Position numbers and translations under genes: made by a program. From contig CP065012.1 in assembly GCA_016699815.1 (NCBI GenBank), forward strand, positions 2,519,001 to 2,583,000: a stretch of DNA of 64,000 nucleotides, in the 5' to 3' direction. Positions 10,101 to 18,247 of the stretch are shown piece by piece (positions within the stretch are counted from its first letter, which is position 1; each line of letters opens with the position of its first letter). Under the pieces are notes generated by a model. The model did no database searches. It saw only the letters and a list, made by a program, of their open reading frames with translations, and was not told where the DNA came from. The stretch comes from Chitinophagaceae bacterium. Its GTDB lineage: Bacteria > Bacteroidota > Bacteroidia > Chitinophagales > Chitinophagaceae.

Positions 10101-11483
10101 CTTAATTTGGAAATATTCAGCAACATTACAATTAGGGTTATGATTGATTGTAGCTAAATTGGTAGGACTATTATAGGTGCCCACTAGCGTAAATAAGCCA
10201 GCTGTACTATTCCTATATTCTACCTTTGTAGGATTTGCACTTGCTGTCCAGTTTACAATTAATTGGCTTCCATTTTCAGTTACTGTAACATTTGGTGTTA
10301 CCAAATTTTCGCAGGTTACATAGTTACAAGCTGTAATACAGGCACCACCACTTCCTGCTATTCTTGTATTTATTGTTGTAATTGATTCTGGTGCCCATGT
10401 ATTTGCATTATTAACTGCGGGATTCATAATAAACCCTGAGGTATGGCCACATCCAAAGTTGTGGCCAATTTCATGAGCTACTAATTGTCTCGTAGTATTA
10501 GATGATAAACCAGTTTCCCGAATTACATTAGTATTATAACCATTGGTTGCACACGTAGTATTGATCCAGGCAAAGCCTATTGGTTGGAAAGAACCAGCTT
10601 GTGTATACCAATAAGAAGCATTATCAAATGGCTTTGTAAAACCCGTAGGTGCCCATGCAGTAAATAAGTTTAGGTTTGCAGAAATGTCAGCATTAAAAAC
10701 CCAGGGATTCACCTGCGGGCTGGTGAAAATTACAATCTCCGAAATTTTATAATATAAATCATCGGTAAAAACTCCCACATAATTGCCTTCTACCATGTTC
10801 ATGATAGATAAAATGTAATTGGAAGTTTGTTCAATACTACTTCCGTGGTTTTGAAAACTAGAATAGTCTACAGCAATAGCATAATCAATTACCCTGCAAA
10901 TTCCATTTGTAGTTTGGGTACTACTGTCTGCTGATGGCAGTTCTCTTTGTGTATCGTTTACTGAATTAGTACCGCATCTTACATCAGAAATTATTTCATC
11001 TTTAATATTGTAAACAAGCACCAAATTTTTATCCGCTTCGGTAATAAAATTTATTACTTGTTCAATAACAAATTCTTCCCCTCCAATAGTAAAGCTCCCT
11101 AAAATAAAATTTTTTGCAATTGAAATATGGCATTCGTTTTCCGCCGCTTTTCCCGTATTTAAATGAACGAGCGAAGTATCTTGCAAAAATTGTTTGCCTC
11201 CGGCGGAAATTGTAAAATCTTCATTAGTTAAATGATTATTAGATTTAACGATATAAGAAAGCGTTCTAGCTCCCAAATGTAATTGTAATATATTACTTTG
11301 ATCATTTACATTGGTTACTGAATCGATTTTCCATACACTATATTTTTTGAACTTATTATTTAATTCCGAATTCTGCAAACCGGTCTCCTGCAATTGCACA
11401 CTCGCAATTTTATTTTGTGCCAATACAGGAAATATTAATAATGCCGATAGTAGGGTAAATAGTAATGGTAAAAAACTTTTCAT
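7140..11483 (-). CDS. Secreted reprolysin-like zinc metalloprotease with Ig-like, PKD and LamG-like domains and T9SS tail
   Basis: A 1447-residue multidomain exoprotein. Residues 1-22 are a signal peptide. A propeptide-like region runs to about 190 and an M12-type catalytic domain follows, with the zinc motif HEIGHNFGCGH (H337, E338, H341, H347). A fibronectin-like segment lies at about 395-475 and two Ig-like repeats at about 480-660. A PKD domain (SYAWDFGDG core) spans about 675-745, and a LamG/concanavalin-like domain about 755-940. Four more Ig-like repeats plus a degenerate one (950-1370) share an IxQWKxNG...SCVxT core. Residues 1375-1447 (YPNPAS...YDASGRLV...KFIKQ) are a type IX secretion C-terminal signal. 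It probably degrades protein at or beyond the cell surface. Confidence 0.9.
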   Translation of the reverse strand: MKSFLPLLFTLLSALLIFPVLAQNKIASVQLQETGLQNSELNNKFKKYSVWKIDSVTNVNDQSNILQLHLGARTLSYIVKSNNHLTNEDFTISAGGKQFLQDTSLVHLNTGKAAENECHISIAKNFILGSFTIGGEEFVIEQVINFITEADKNLVLVYNIKDEIISDVRCGTNSVNDTQRELPSADSSTQTTNGICRVIDYAIAVDYSSFQNHGSSIEQTSNYILSIMNMVEGNYVGVFTDDLYYKISEIVIFTSPQVNPWVFNADISANLNLFTAWAPTGFTKPFDNASYWYTQAGSFQPIGFAWINTTCATNGYNTNVIRETGLSSNTTRQLVAHEIGHNFGCGHTSGFIMNPAVNNANTWAPESITTINTRIAGSGGACITACNYVTCENLVTPNVTVTENGSQLIVNWTASANPTKVEYRNSTAGLFTLVGTYNSPTNLATINHNPNCNVAEYFQIKVTNICPNSNTGVPTIIVKQSIGGNPPTPTIAIVTTASNQCSATFAATISNGGTTPIFQWKVNGQTVGTNSNSFTSVNLGNNDTISCILTSSLSCTTENNVTSNSIIFQGPTPTISISSNNTVLCGGANTTFNATITNGGNSPIYQWKVNGVNAGANSNTFSTATLNHNDIVTCVLTSSISCVTANNIISNAITIALTEPISNFSFTKTGLSVNFINSSTCAASYAWDFGDGFNSSIANPTHAYAANGIYNVCLTVTNINGTNQKCRQIPVFNSWTDNMNGTTNGNPNLVTYQNTYCDGESYFNGVTPVYNEYPVIRYDKQLWMPKQGTIEMLVKVQNGYTSFGGSNATSATLFAIDSNGLTKSSFIVGYADGKVAFRRYNSTANTFSDVIATATTFRFNEWHVVSVSYGTAGTIIKVDGTTYATNTTVNFPLNDGHGFLGGANFQDASNWWGIYGFKGWVDKLRVSYTQSDWQLTLANLAPTASISASTNNICAGVPVTFTATTNATAANFQWKKNGVNVGNNSNIYTDNNLINGNTISCVITATGGCFNTSAVTSNGITMQVTNPLSPALTISTTKINSCAGETVTFTTSPLHGGATPSFQWKKNGINIATGNDFSTSSLTNGDIISCVMTTSLACVNFATASSNNLQVTVNTIVIPTATIFANATNICAGTNVTFTASSNIANPTYQWKVNNNNSGSNSNIFTSSTLNNNDIVSCTLLTPTTGCYSLNTISSNQISIIVKPLLTPTISITSSDADNILCNGQNVQFSAWASNTGTNPIYQWRLNGINTGANTTSFNLQTPANNDEVTCVLTSSEGCLVTNNIQSNQLILEVVHVNPIIQKNGFILNAISANAGAIWQWNQDGQPIAGANGNNYLPIIYGNYTVTETFKNCTNTSTPVLLTPLSTNNIILIYPNPASQLLFAQSQSAQIKINAVSIYDASGRLVINQQFNNANLVQINVSNISNAIYLAVFDTNNGQFKTKFIKQ

Positions 11484-11642
11484 TTGTATTTTTTTATTCC
11501 GTGTAAATAAAAAAATAATATTTTAAGTTTAAAAATGCCCAAGCATCAAACCTATAAAATTGCACACCAAACAAAACGGGAAGAAAATACATTGTGGATT
11601 TGTTTATAAGAACAGCATATTTTTAACCTGCTCATTTTTACA

Positions 11643-11942
11643 CTAACCAACCTTTACATTCAACGCTTTTATAGATTGTAAACGATTCCCTTTTACAGCC
11701 ATTTCTTCTTCAATATCAAAATCATTTTGCAGGCCAAGCTACAATTTAGCAGAGTTGCCAAAATATTTGCTGAGCCGCAAAGCCGTATCAGCCGTTATTC
11801 TACGGTTGCCTTTTAATATTTCAGAGATTCTTGTTTGGGGTATTTCAATATCTTTTGCAAGTTTATAGGCAGTAATATTAAAAGGGATTAAAAATTCCTC
11901 TGCAAGAATTTCGCCGGGATGTATATTTTTTAATTTTGTCAT
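11643..11942 (-). pseudogene. higA: HigA-like XRE antitoxin interrupted by an in-frame amber codon
   Basis: From ATG at 11942 the frame encodes 67 residues of a HigA/VapI-type antitoxin: KNIHPGEILAEEFL, then a helix-turn-helix (YKLAKDIEIPQTRISEILKG). It stops at TAG (11739-11741) after FGNSAKL. In the same frame, 31 more codons follow to the next stop at 11643, reading LGLQNDFDIEEEMAVKGNRL, which is the normal end of the family. Usual relatives read SA-x-FWL-x-LQ here, so TTT-TGG appears changed to TTG-TAG. The full reading frame would be 99 codons, the family norm. No HigB toxin remnant was found on either side. The truncated product keeps the whole DNA-binding domain and might still fold. 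Confidence 0.75.
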
Positions 11943-12101
11943 TAAGCGGCCTTTGCTACTAATACAAAAAGTAAGTATTTTAAACGAATAAATCAAAATA
12001 CCTTGTTTTACAAATAAATAGAACTTTTTTCTTTCACCAAACCGCCAAATCCCTACACGAAACCTTAAAAAATTTATCCCCTTCTACTTTATATTTACAT
12101 A

Positions 12102-15100
12102 GTGAAATTCATACTAACCATTATATTTATTTGCTGCTGCTTGGTAACAAAAGCACAACTGACATTTAATGCTCCCGCCGCAGTTACCAATACTTATACC
12201 TTAAGCGATAAAGATGGTTATATTGGTTTTAACTATGCCACCATTTATCATGCGCCTTCGGGCAAAGTATATACTAAAACCTACGATGGCGATTTGGCCA
12301 TACATGGCAATAACTACCGCATACCCTTGTCGTCTATTTCAAATGAGGGCGCTTTAAGCGGATATTTTTATGAAGTAAATGAAAAGGAAACCTGGTATTA
12401 CGATTCAAAAAAAATTGTGGTTTTGCGTAGCGATACCGTACAGCACATCATTCGCTTACCCAAAGAATTTGAATTATATACCGAAATAAATGGAGCGCTG
12501 GTTTACATCAATAATATGAGTGCTTATAAGGAAACCTATACCTTTTCGGGAAAGGAATTTGTGCAAAGAGAATATACTGATGTTATCAATACAAAGTTTG
12601 ATGGTGCAATTTATATTTCAGGCAACTCCTATTATACCGCTACCAATAACAACGATTCGCTTATTATTTATGAATTATTACCCACAAGTTTTAGGTTTAA
12701 AAAAGTGGCTGCTTATGCTACCGGCAAAGTAACCATCAGGCAGTTTACCAATGTGCAAAATTTAACAGCACAGGGTACAGATAAGGAACGGGCAATACTG
12801 CAAATTAAAAACGGCGTTATAAAAAAGAATGTAGCTGATAATGAAGCGGTATATAATTTAATAAATGCCGAAACCTACCCTTATGATTTTTTAAAGTTAA
12901 AAGATGGATACCGGCAGATTGTTAACATTGCACAACCTACAGAAAAAGCGCCCCTTTTTATTTCGCAGGACTATGCCAACCTGTTGGATTTTGAAAACCA
13001 CTATGGTTCTTTTTATGCAGGCACCGGAAATAAACCCCTGCGAATTTTTAACAGTATAAAAAAATATCCTGCCTTGTTTAGCAACAATAATAGCAATGCT
13101 ATTTTTTCGCTTAGGCAAGATGAAGCCGGCGATATATGGGCCGGCAGCTATAATGGCGGCATTACTATTATTCATAACGACGAAGCCCATGCGTTGCCAA
13201 ATAATAAAGCAAAAATAACCAACGGTGGGTCTGCGTTTAATAAAAATATGTACCTACTTGATGAAGGTTTTGGCAGAGGTTTATTTAGAATTAATAAAGC
13301 CGGTAAAAGCCGCCGACTTACAAAAGATATGTATGGGTTTTACACCTACATTACTAAAGACCACAAACATTTTTACATTGGTACCGGTGGCCACAATGGG
13401 CTTTGGCAAACTACTACCACTCAGTTAGAAACCGATGAACCTATATGGCATAAGATAGACAGCAGCAAGGGCGCTAATCTTTTAAACATTCTTACCATTA
13501 CAGAAGACCGCCTTGGCCGTATATGGTGTGGGCATTCTAAACGAGGACTGATGGTTTATGACCCCCAAAAAGACAGGGCTATCACCTGGCTTACCGATAA
13601 AAAGGAAACTAGTTTTGGCGCCTTCTCTTCTTTAACCGATTCAAAGGGAACCGTATGGCTGGGCAGCGGTACTAATGGGCTTTGGTATTACAACGATTAC
13701 AGCAAAAATCCGTCGCCATTAAATTGTAAAAAAATAAATCATCCGATGCTGGGCAACAGCAATGCCATTACCTCACTAACGCTTTACAAAAACTGGATGG
13801 TAATAAGCGGTTACGATAAAATGATGCTGTTAAACTTAGATTCTTTTCATTTAAAAAATAAAATTATCCTTCGCTACCTTAATCCGCAGGAAGCTGGCTT
13901 TACATCGTTTACAGAACAAAACACTTCTTTAACTTCTACCACAGATAGCACAGTTTGGTTTAGCAGCAGCGATATGCTTTACCAATGGGATGTAAAAAAA
14001 TGGTTGAGCTTACCGGTTTATAAAGTGGCGGTTACGGTGCTGGTAGAATCGGGTAATAACCAAACTGTTTTACAGCCTGGTAAAAACAATGAGTTTAAAC
14101 CGGGTAATAATTCTTTCGACATTTTGGTGCGTTATTTAAGCCCTGATAATATGCCGAGATACAGCAGCGCTGTTTTAATTAAAGCAGGAGATTCCATTTT
14201 ATTGCCAGAGCCATCACTCCAAAATATTTATTCAATAAAAAATATAAGTAGCGGGCGGTACCAATTTATTTTAGAAATTTATGAAGCAGATGGCAGTACT
14301 ACAAGGTATGTTTATAAAATAAATATTCAAAAATTTTTGTGGCAGCAATGGTGGTTCTGGCTTTTACTGTGCTGCCTTTTATTGGGTACTATTATTTATT
14401 TTATCAATTTAAAAAGAAAAAGGCAACTGGCCGAGCAAAAGGCTAAAACAAAAGAAGCCGAATTTCATTCCTTTAAAAGTGAACAGGAAAAAAAACTGGC
14501 CAACCTGCAATTGGTTAGTTTAAGCAGCCAGTTTAGGCCTCATTTTATTTTAAATGCACTAAACACCATTGGTGCACAAATGGACGATAAGCCCGAAGCA
14601 GAAAGTGTGTTAAGCAGGCTGGGCGAAAGCGTAAATATTATTTTTAACCATGCCCGGCAGCAAAAAATATTACACAATTTTAAAAATGAGTGGAGCCTGG
14701 TAACGAACCTGGTGCATATTCACCAACTGATGTATTTAAAAAAGCTGGAGACCCATTTTCCTGCTGATGAAATTATTGAACGCCTAAAAAATATACAAGT
14801 ACCCATGGGCATTTTACAAATACCGGTAGAAAATGCTTTGCTGCATGGCCTTAGCAATAGGGAAGAAGGGCCATGGAAATTAACGATTGCCATTGCAGAA
14901 ATTGAAAATTATATTAATGTAACCATTACCGATAATGGAGTAGGGCGTAAAAAATCGGCTACGCTGAGTAACTACACCAGGCATGGGACGGGTACAAAAA
15001 ACCAGGATGAAATTATCAACATTATTAATACGGCCAATGCCCATAAAATAAATATTGCTTACTGGGATGAAATTTATACAGCAGGCAATGAAAGCTTTGG

Positions 15101-15152
15101 CACCAGTATAACCATTAAAATTCCAAACACATTACAGGATGGCAACGGATAA
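12102..15152 (+). CDS. Sensor histidine kinase, LytS/YehU type with periplasmic beta-propeller
   Basis: A 1016-residue hybrid-type sensor starting at GTG (12102). Residues 1-18 are a signal peptide. The periplasmic part contains Reg_prop-like propeller blades (such as DEAGDIWAGSYNGGITI, DRLGRIWCGHSKRGL and DSKGTVWLGSGTNGLW) and a YYY-like domain before the membrane helix at about 747-768. A coiled-coil leads to the His_kinase domain with the phosphorylation site QFRPHFILNALNTI (H814). The ATPase region has the N-box VENALLHG (N911) and DNGVG. The gene overlaps the response-regulator gene by 14 bp. The signal sensed is unknown; similar sensors in Bacteroidota monitor glycan fragments or envelope state. 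Confidence 0.9.
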   Translation: MKFILTIIFICCCLVTKAQLTFNAPAAVTNTYTLSDKDGYIGFNYATIYHAPSGKVYTKTYDGDLAIHGNNYRIPLSSISNEGALSGYFYEVNEKETWYYDSKKIVVLRSDTVQHIIRLPKEFELYTEINGALVYINNMSAYKETYTFSGKEFVQREYTDVINTKFDGAIYISGNSYYTATNNNDSLIIYELLPTSFRFKKVAAYATGKVTIRQFTNVQNLTAQGTDKERAILQIKNGVIKKNVADNEAVYNLINAETYPYDFLKLKDGYRQIVNIAQPTEKAPLFISQDYANLLDFENHYGSFYAGTGNKPLRIFNSIKKYPALFSNNNSNAIFSLRQDEAGDIWAGSYNGGITIIHNDEAHALPNNKAKITNGGSAFNKNMYLLDEGFGRGLFRINKAGKSRRLTKDMYGFYTYITKDHKHFYIGTGGHNGLWQTTTTQLETDEPIWHKIDSSKGANLLNILTITEDRLGRIWCGHSKRGLMVYDPQKDRAITWLTDKKETSFGAFSSLTDSKGTVWLGSGTNGLWYYNDYSKNPSPLNCKKINHPMLGNSNAITSLTLYKNWMVISGYDKMMLLNLDSFHLKNKIILRYLNPQEAGFTSFTEQNTSLTSTTDSTVWFSSSDMLYQWDVKKWLSLPVYKVAVTVLVESGNNQTVLQPGKNNEFKPGNNSFDILVRYLSPDNMPRYSSAVLIKAGDSILLPEPSLQNIYSIKNISSGRYQFILEIYEADGSTTRYVYKINIQKFLWQQWWFWLLLCCLLLGTIIYFINLKRKRQLAEQKAKTKEAEFHSFKSEQEKKLANLQLVSLSSQFRPHFILNALNTIGAQMDDKPEAESVLSRLGESVNIIFNHARQQKILHNFKNEWSLVTNLVHIHQLMYLKKLETHFPADEIIERLKNIQVPMGILQIPVENALLHGLSNREEGPWKLTIAIAEIENYINVTITDNGVGRKKSATLSNYTRHGTGTKNQDEIINIINTANAHKINIAYWDEIYTAGNESFGTSITIKIPNTLQDGNG

Positions 15153-15900
15153 ATTAACTTATTTAGTGGTAGAAAATGCGCCGGATGTTTGTGAGGGCAT
15201 TATAAGGCGCATGAAAAATTTCGACAGGTGGGAGTCGCTGGGTTATTGTGTTGGTGTAAAAGAAACCATTGAAAAAATAAAAACTACCAAGCCGCATTTA
15301 TTGTATTTAGACTGGGGCCTTAATGGCGGCAGCGCTTATGAAATTTTGCAAGAAGTACAAAATTTATCGGGTTATAATCCTTACATTATTTTTAATACCG
15401 GATTTCAAAAAGACAACCCCGAGATACCACAGGAAATTATTAATAAATACAAAGTAGATAAATACCTGGTAAAACCATTATGGGAAAACCTTCGTATTCA
15501 TTTGCCCCAGTACTTGCAAGAGGCAGAAGAAAAATGTTTACAACCATTAAAAAAAGAAAGCCTGGTATGGTTAGAAGATGAAAATAAAAGTAAAGTGCTG
15601 GTAGATTTAAGAAAGCTCATTTGTATTTGCCAGCACCATACGGAACCAAGAAAAAGAAATATTTTTTTAGCTAATAAAGAAAAGGAAATTACGGTTTCCC
15701 TGCAATGGCAAAAAATTTGTGATATACTTGCAGAAAATAACATTGATTTTTTTGTAACCAAAAATAGATACCACTTGGTGGCAAAAGATTTTATTGAAAA
15801 ATTTGAAAAACCTTATGTACGGTTAAAAGGATTTACGGATTTTAAAATTGATGTGGTGAAGGAGCGCATTAAAGATTTTGAAGCATGGCTAACCGGTTAA
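15139..15900 (+). CDS. LytTR-family response regulator
   Basis: A 253-residue protein. The receiver domain spans residues 5-125, with phospho-acceptor D58 in LLYLDWGLNGGSA, T87 and K112. The usual acidic pair at the start of the receiver is replaced by E12-N13, so the metal pocket is not canonical. Residues about 155-253 form a divergent LytTR DNA-binding domain (KEITVSLQWQKICDIL, then FFVTKNRYHLVAKDFI). The 14-bp overlap with the upstream kinase gene shows they are a pair. Its targets are unknown; the neighbouring minus-strand secreted-protein genes are candidates. Confidence 0.85.
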   Translation: MATDKLTYLVVENAPDVCEGIIRRMKNFDRWESLGYCVGVKETIEKIKTTKPHLLYLDWGLNGGSAYEILQEVQNLSGYNPYIIFNTGFQKDNPEIPQEIINKYKVDKYLVKPLWENLRIHLPQYLQEAEEKCLQPLKKESLVWLEDENKSKVLVDLRKLICICQHHTEPRKRNIFLANKEKEITVSLQWQKICDILAENNIDFFVTKNRYHLVAKDFIEKFEKPYVRLKGFTDFKIDVVKERIKDFEAWLTG

Positions 15901-15953
15901 TGCTGAAAAGCTTACCAGGAATAAATTTTTATTTTGTTCAATAATTGTAACGC

Positions 15954-16601
15954 TCAATCCACACCAAATGAAAATAGCACGGTACTGCCATCCATTGCGC
16001 CTGCGCCAATGTTTATCATGCTAAATGCATACTCGCCACGGGTGAGGGGTTTATCTATAACCAGTTCCCAATAACCTTCCCTTATTTTTTTTACGCTAAA
16101 GGTAAATTTGTCTGAGCTTTTATTTTTCCCCATAGAAAATGCGCCACCGGCTTTTTGCATTAGTATTTTTCTTTTGCCTTTGGCTGATTCGGCCTTATAC
16201 AAAGTAATGGTATTGGCTGGGTCATTCATTCCGCCCATTCCACTCATTCCATCCATCATAGCAGGGTCCATACCATTGGCTCTCATTATTGAGTCTTGTT
16301 GTGGCGAAGCCGTTTTAACCGAAGCGCCGGTAGAGAAAACAAAAGAATAGCCCGGGGCTTTTTGAATACGAATGGTTGATTTTTCCCCATCAAATATATA
16401 ACCCATTTCGTAACCACCAAAGCCAGCTCCTTTTGTTTTGCTTTCCATTTTAGAGCTTTCTTTCTCCAGCCGCAACAAAGTATGGGTACTGTCTTTTTTA
16501 AGAAAAACTACTTCATTGTTAAACTCTGGTTCGGGATATTTTTGTGCATACAGGTAAATTGATACGCACAGGAGCAGAATGGTTAACATTAAATATTTCA
16601 T
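15954..16601 (-). CDS. Secreted protein of unknown function, paralogue of the 17375-18058 product
   Basis: A 215-residue protein with a signal peptide (1-19, ending YLYAQ). The middle is rich in Met and Gly (GMDPAMMDGMSGMGGMND, about 110-127). The C-terminal segment YWELVIDKPLTRGEYAFSM...VLFSFGVD resembles the end of the 227-residue protein encoded two genes upstream, so the two share a domain. It is the last gene of a three-gene minus-strand unit. No enzymatic motif is seen. Confidence 0.6.
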   Translation of the reverse strand: MKYLMLTILLLCVSIYLYAQKYPEPEFNNEVVFLKKDSTHTLLRLEKESSKMESKTKGAGFGGYEMGYIFDGEKSTIRIQKAPGYSFVFSTGASVKTASPQQDSIMRANGMDPAMMDGMSGMGGMNDPANTITLYKAESAKGKRKILMQKAGGAFSMGKNKSSDKFTFSVKKIREGYWELVIDKPLTRGEYAFSMINIGAGAMDGSTVLFSFGVD

Positions 16602-16636
16602 AACTGTATTTTATAATTTCTAAAAGTCTCTAAAAT

Positions 16637-17266
16637 TTAATCTTCCTTTTTTTCTTTCTTAGGTTGCTTGCCAAAACGCCAGCCCACAGAAATTTGTATT
16701 ACATTGTTTTTAGCATCCTGGCTTGTAAAAGACGGAGCTTGCATATTTTGCAGATCTTTATACACTTTTGCTAAACTCACATTGTACCGGGCGCCAATGA
16801 TTAATCCCAAAACCGGGTGAATTTCTACACCCACTGCATAGCCATAATCAATCCGGTTATAAAGGTCCATTATTGATTTTTCGGGACCGCTTCCAGTACC
16901 AGTACTGCTATCTGCCTGTGCGCTGATGAGGTAAGAAGTTTGTGCACCCAGCATCAGGGAGAAATATTTAGTAATGTTTATAGACATCAATTGTCCCATT
17001 TGGATATAATCCATGTTTACATTGCCGGTAGTGGTGGCGTTTTTATAATCGTATCCCTGGCGTGAAAAAATGAGTTCGGTACGGGAGCTGATCATTTTTT
17101 TGGAAGGCATAGCCAGGAAAATTCCGGCATGAAAACCAGCCTTATTGCTGCTGCTTATTTCTGATGCTTTAGAAACTTTTGCAAAGTTTAAACCGCCTTT
17201 AATGCCAATTTGTGCCATCAGCGGTAATGGTAAGGATAGCAGCAGGTAAATAAATAATTTTTTCAT
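16637..17266 (-). CDS. Outer-membrane beta-barrel protein (PorT-like)
   Basis: A 209-residue protein with a signal peptide (1-18, ending PLMAQ). The mature part starts IGIKGGLNFAKV and shows alternating hydrophobic beta-strands throughout, ending with an ISVGWRFGK strand, the pattern of the PorT/outer membrane beta-barrel families of Bacteroidota. The C-terminus carries a short lysine-rich tail. It lies between two genes for paralogous secreted proteins and is probably co-transcribed with them. The role is unknown. Confidence 0.75.
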   Translation of the reverse strand: MKKLFIYLLLSLPLPLMAQIGIKGGLNFAKVSKASEISSSNKAGFHAGIFLAMPSKKMISSRTELIFSRQGYDYKNATTTGNVNMDYIQMGQLMSINITKYFSLMLGAQTSYLISAQADSSTGTGSGPEKSIMDLYNRIDYGYAVGVEIHPVLGLIIGARYNVSLAKVYKDLQNMQAPSFTSQDAKNNVIQISVGWRFGKQPKKEKKED

Positions 17267-17374
17267 GATGATGATTGTTTAATTGTTTTTAATAATTTTT
17301 GTTCCATAATGCTAAAAATACTTTAAAGCCAGGCTGATCAGGGGTTTCAAAGCAGGCCATAGAAAATTGGTAGT

Positions 17375-18058
17375 TCAATCGCTGCTTTTCCAATCTATTC
17401 CAAAAGCAAAAACGGTAAATTCTTTAAGCTCCATGTTTTTTACCCACACAAAGCCATACTCTCCGGCAGCCAGTTGCTCGGGCAATTGAATTTGGTAATT
17501 GTCTTTGGAAATCATTTTTACACTAAAGCTGATAAGCCTTCCAATGGCTTCCTCTTTATTATTTAGCATTCCTTCTTTTGTAGTAACGGTTACTTCCCGT
17601 TTTTGCCCAACAGGTACAAACTCGTAAAGTTTTATGTACGAAGTGAGGTCAATTACATCTCCACTGGTTTTAATAAAAAAAACAATATCTTTTTTTGCAA
17701 CGAAACGAATTTTAGATGAAGCAGCATCCATGCTCAGCAATTGTTTAGCGCCTTTTAAACCCAGCGTTTTCTTTTTGGTTACCATCAGGGCATTGGCATT
17801 TTCTAATTTTATCAGGTTGTTTTTGTCGTGGTCAAAATAATAGGGTTGATTAATGTATTCCGGTACGGGTAAAACGATTTCTTTTACTGATACCTGAACG
17901 GCAACAGGTTTTGCTTTTTTAATCGGTTTGTAGCCCTTCTTTACAATAATCGTATCATATTTTGCACCTTTCTTTATAATTTTTGTTTGGGCATGTACCG
18001 ATGAATACAAACTCAAAAGAATGAATACGATCGTTACAAATGTTATGTTCTTTTTCAT
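17375..18058 (-). CDS. Secreted protein of unknown function, first gene of a three-gene unit
   Basis: A 227-residue protein with a signal peptide (1-23, ending SVHAQ) and a lysine-rich stretch (KKGYKPIKKAKP). The C-terminal half (LPEQLAAGEYGFVWV...TVFAFGID) matches the C-terminus of the 215-residue protein two genes downstream. The leader is unusually long: the best -7 box (TAATTTTA, 18149-18156) lies about 90 bp upstream of the ATG. It is preceded by two TCACC-type sites with the same layout as before the 24120-25157 gene, so both groups are probably under one regulator. Confidence 0.6.
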   Translation of the reverse strand: MKKNITFVTIVFILLSLYSSVHAQTKIIKKGAKYDTIIVKKGYKPIKKAKPVAVQVSVKEIVLPVPEYINQPYYFDHDKNNLIKLENANALMVTKKKTLGLKGAKQLLSMDAASSKIRFVAKKDIVFFIKTSGDVIDLTSYIKLYEFVPVGQKREVTVTTKEGMLNNKEEAIGRLISFSVKMISKDNYQIQLPEQLAAGEYGFVWVKNMELKEFTVFAFGIDWKSSD

Positions 18059-18148
18059 CAGTATTATTTTAAATAATTAAACGTACCCGGTTCCTAAAGT
18101 TTTTTCAATAGAATAAAATGTTTTTTTGAAAGGATGATTTTAATAATC

Positions 18149-18230
18149 TAAAATTAAAATAATGCAGGATGGTATCTCTCACCCGAAACAGTGATTTTGT
18201 TAGCATTGGAGTATAATCACCTGAAAATGG
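18149..18230 (-). promoter_or_regulatory. Two-site promoter of the 17375-18058 gene
   Basis: The -7-like box TAATTTTA (minus strand, 18149-18156) is followed upstream by site A, TCACCCGAAACAGTGATT (18179-18196, plus strand), and site B, TCACCTGAAAATGG (18217-18230). The two sites start exactly 38 bp apart, and site A starts 30 bp from the start of the -7 box. The same geometry occurs at 25203-25284. This suggests a shared activator or repressor, most simply one of the two response regulators nearby. Confidence 0.55.
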
Positions 18231-18247
18231 GGCAAACAACGTTCTAA

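Noticed and set aside
12034..12060. TCACCAAACCG upstream of the LytS-type kinase as a third two-site promoter
   Set aside because: Only the first half resembles the motif, no second site lies 38 bp away and the orientation does not fit.
11943..12101. Remnant of a HigB toxin upstream of the broken HigA
   Set aside because: Reading the minus strand in all frames gave no segment resembling a HigB C-terminus; frames are short and interrupted.
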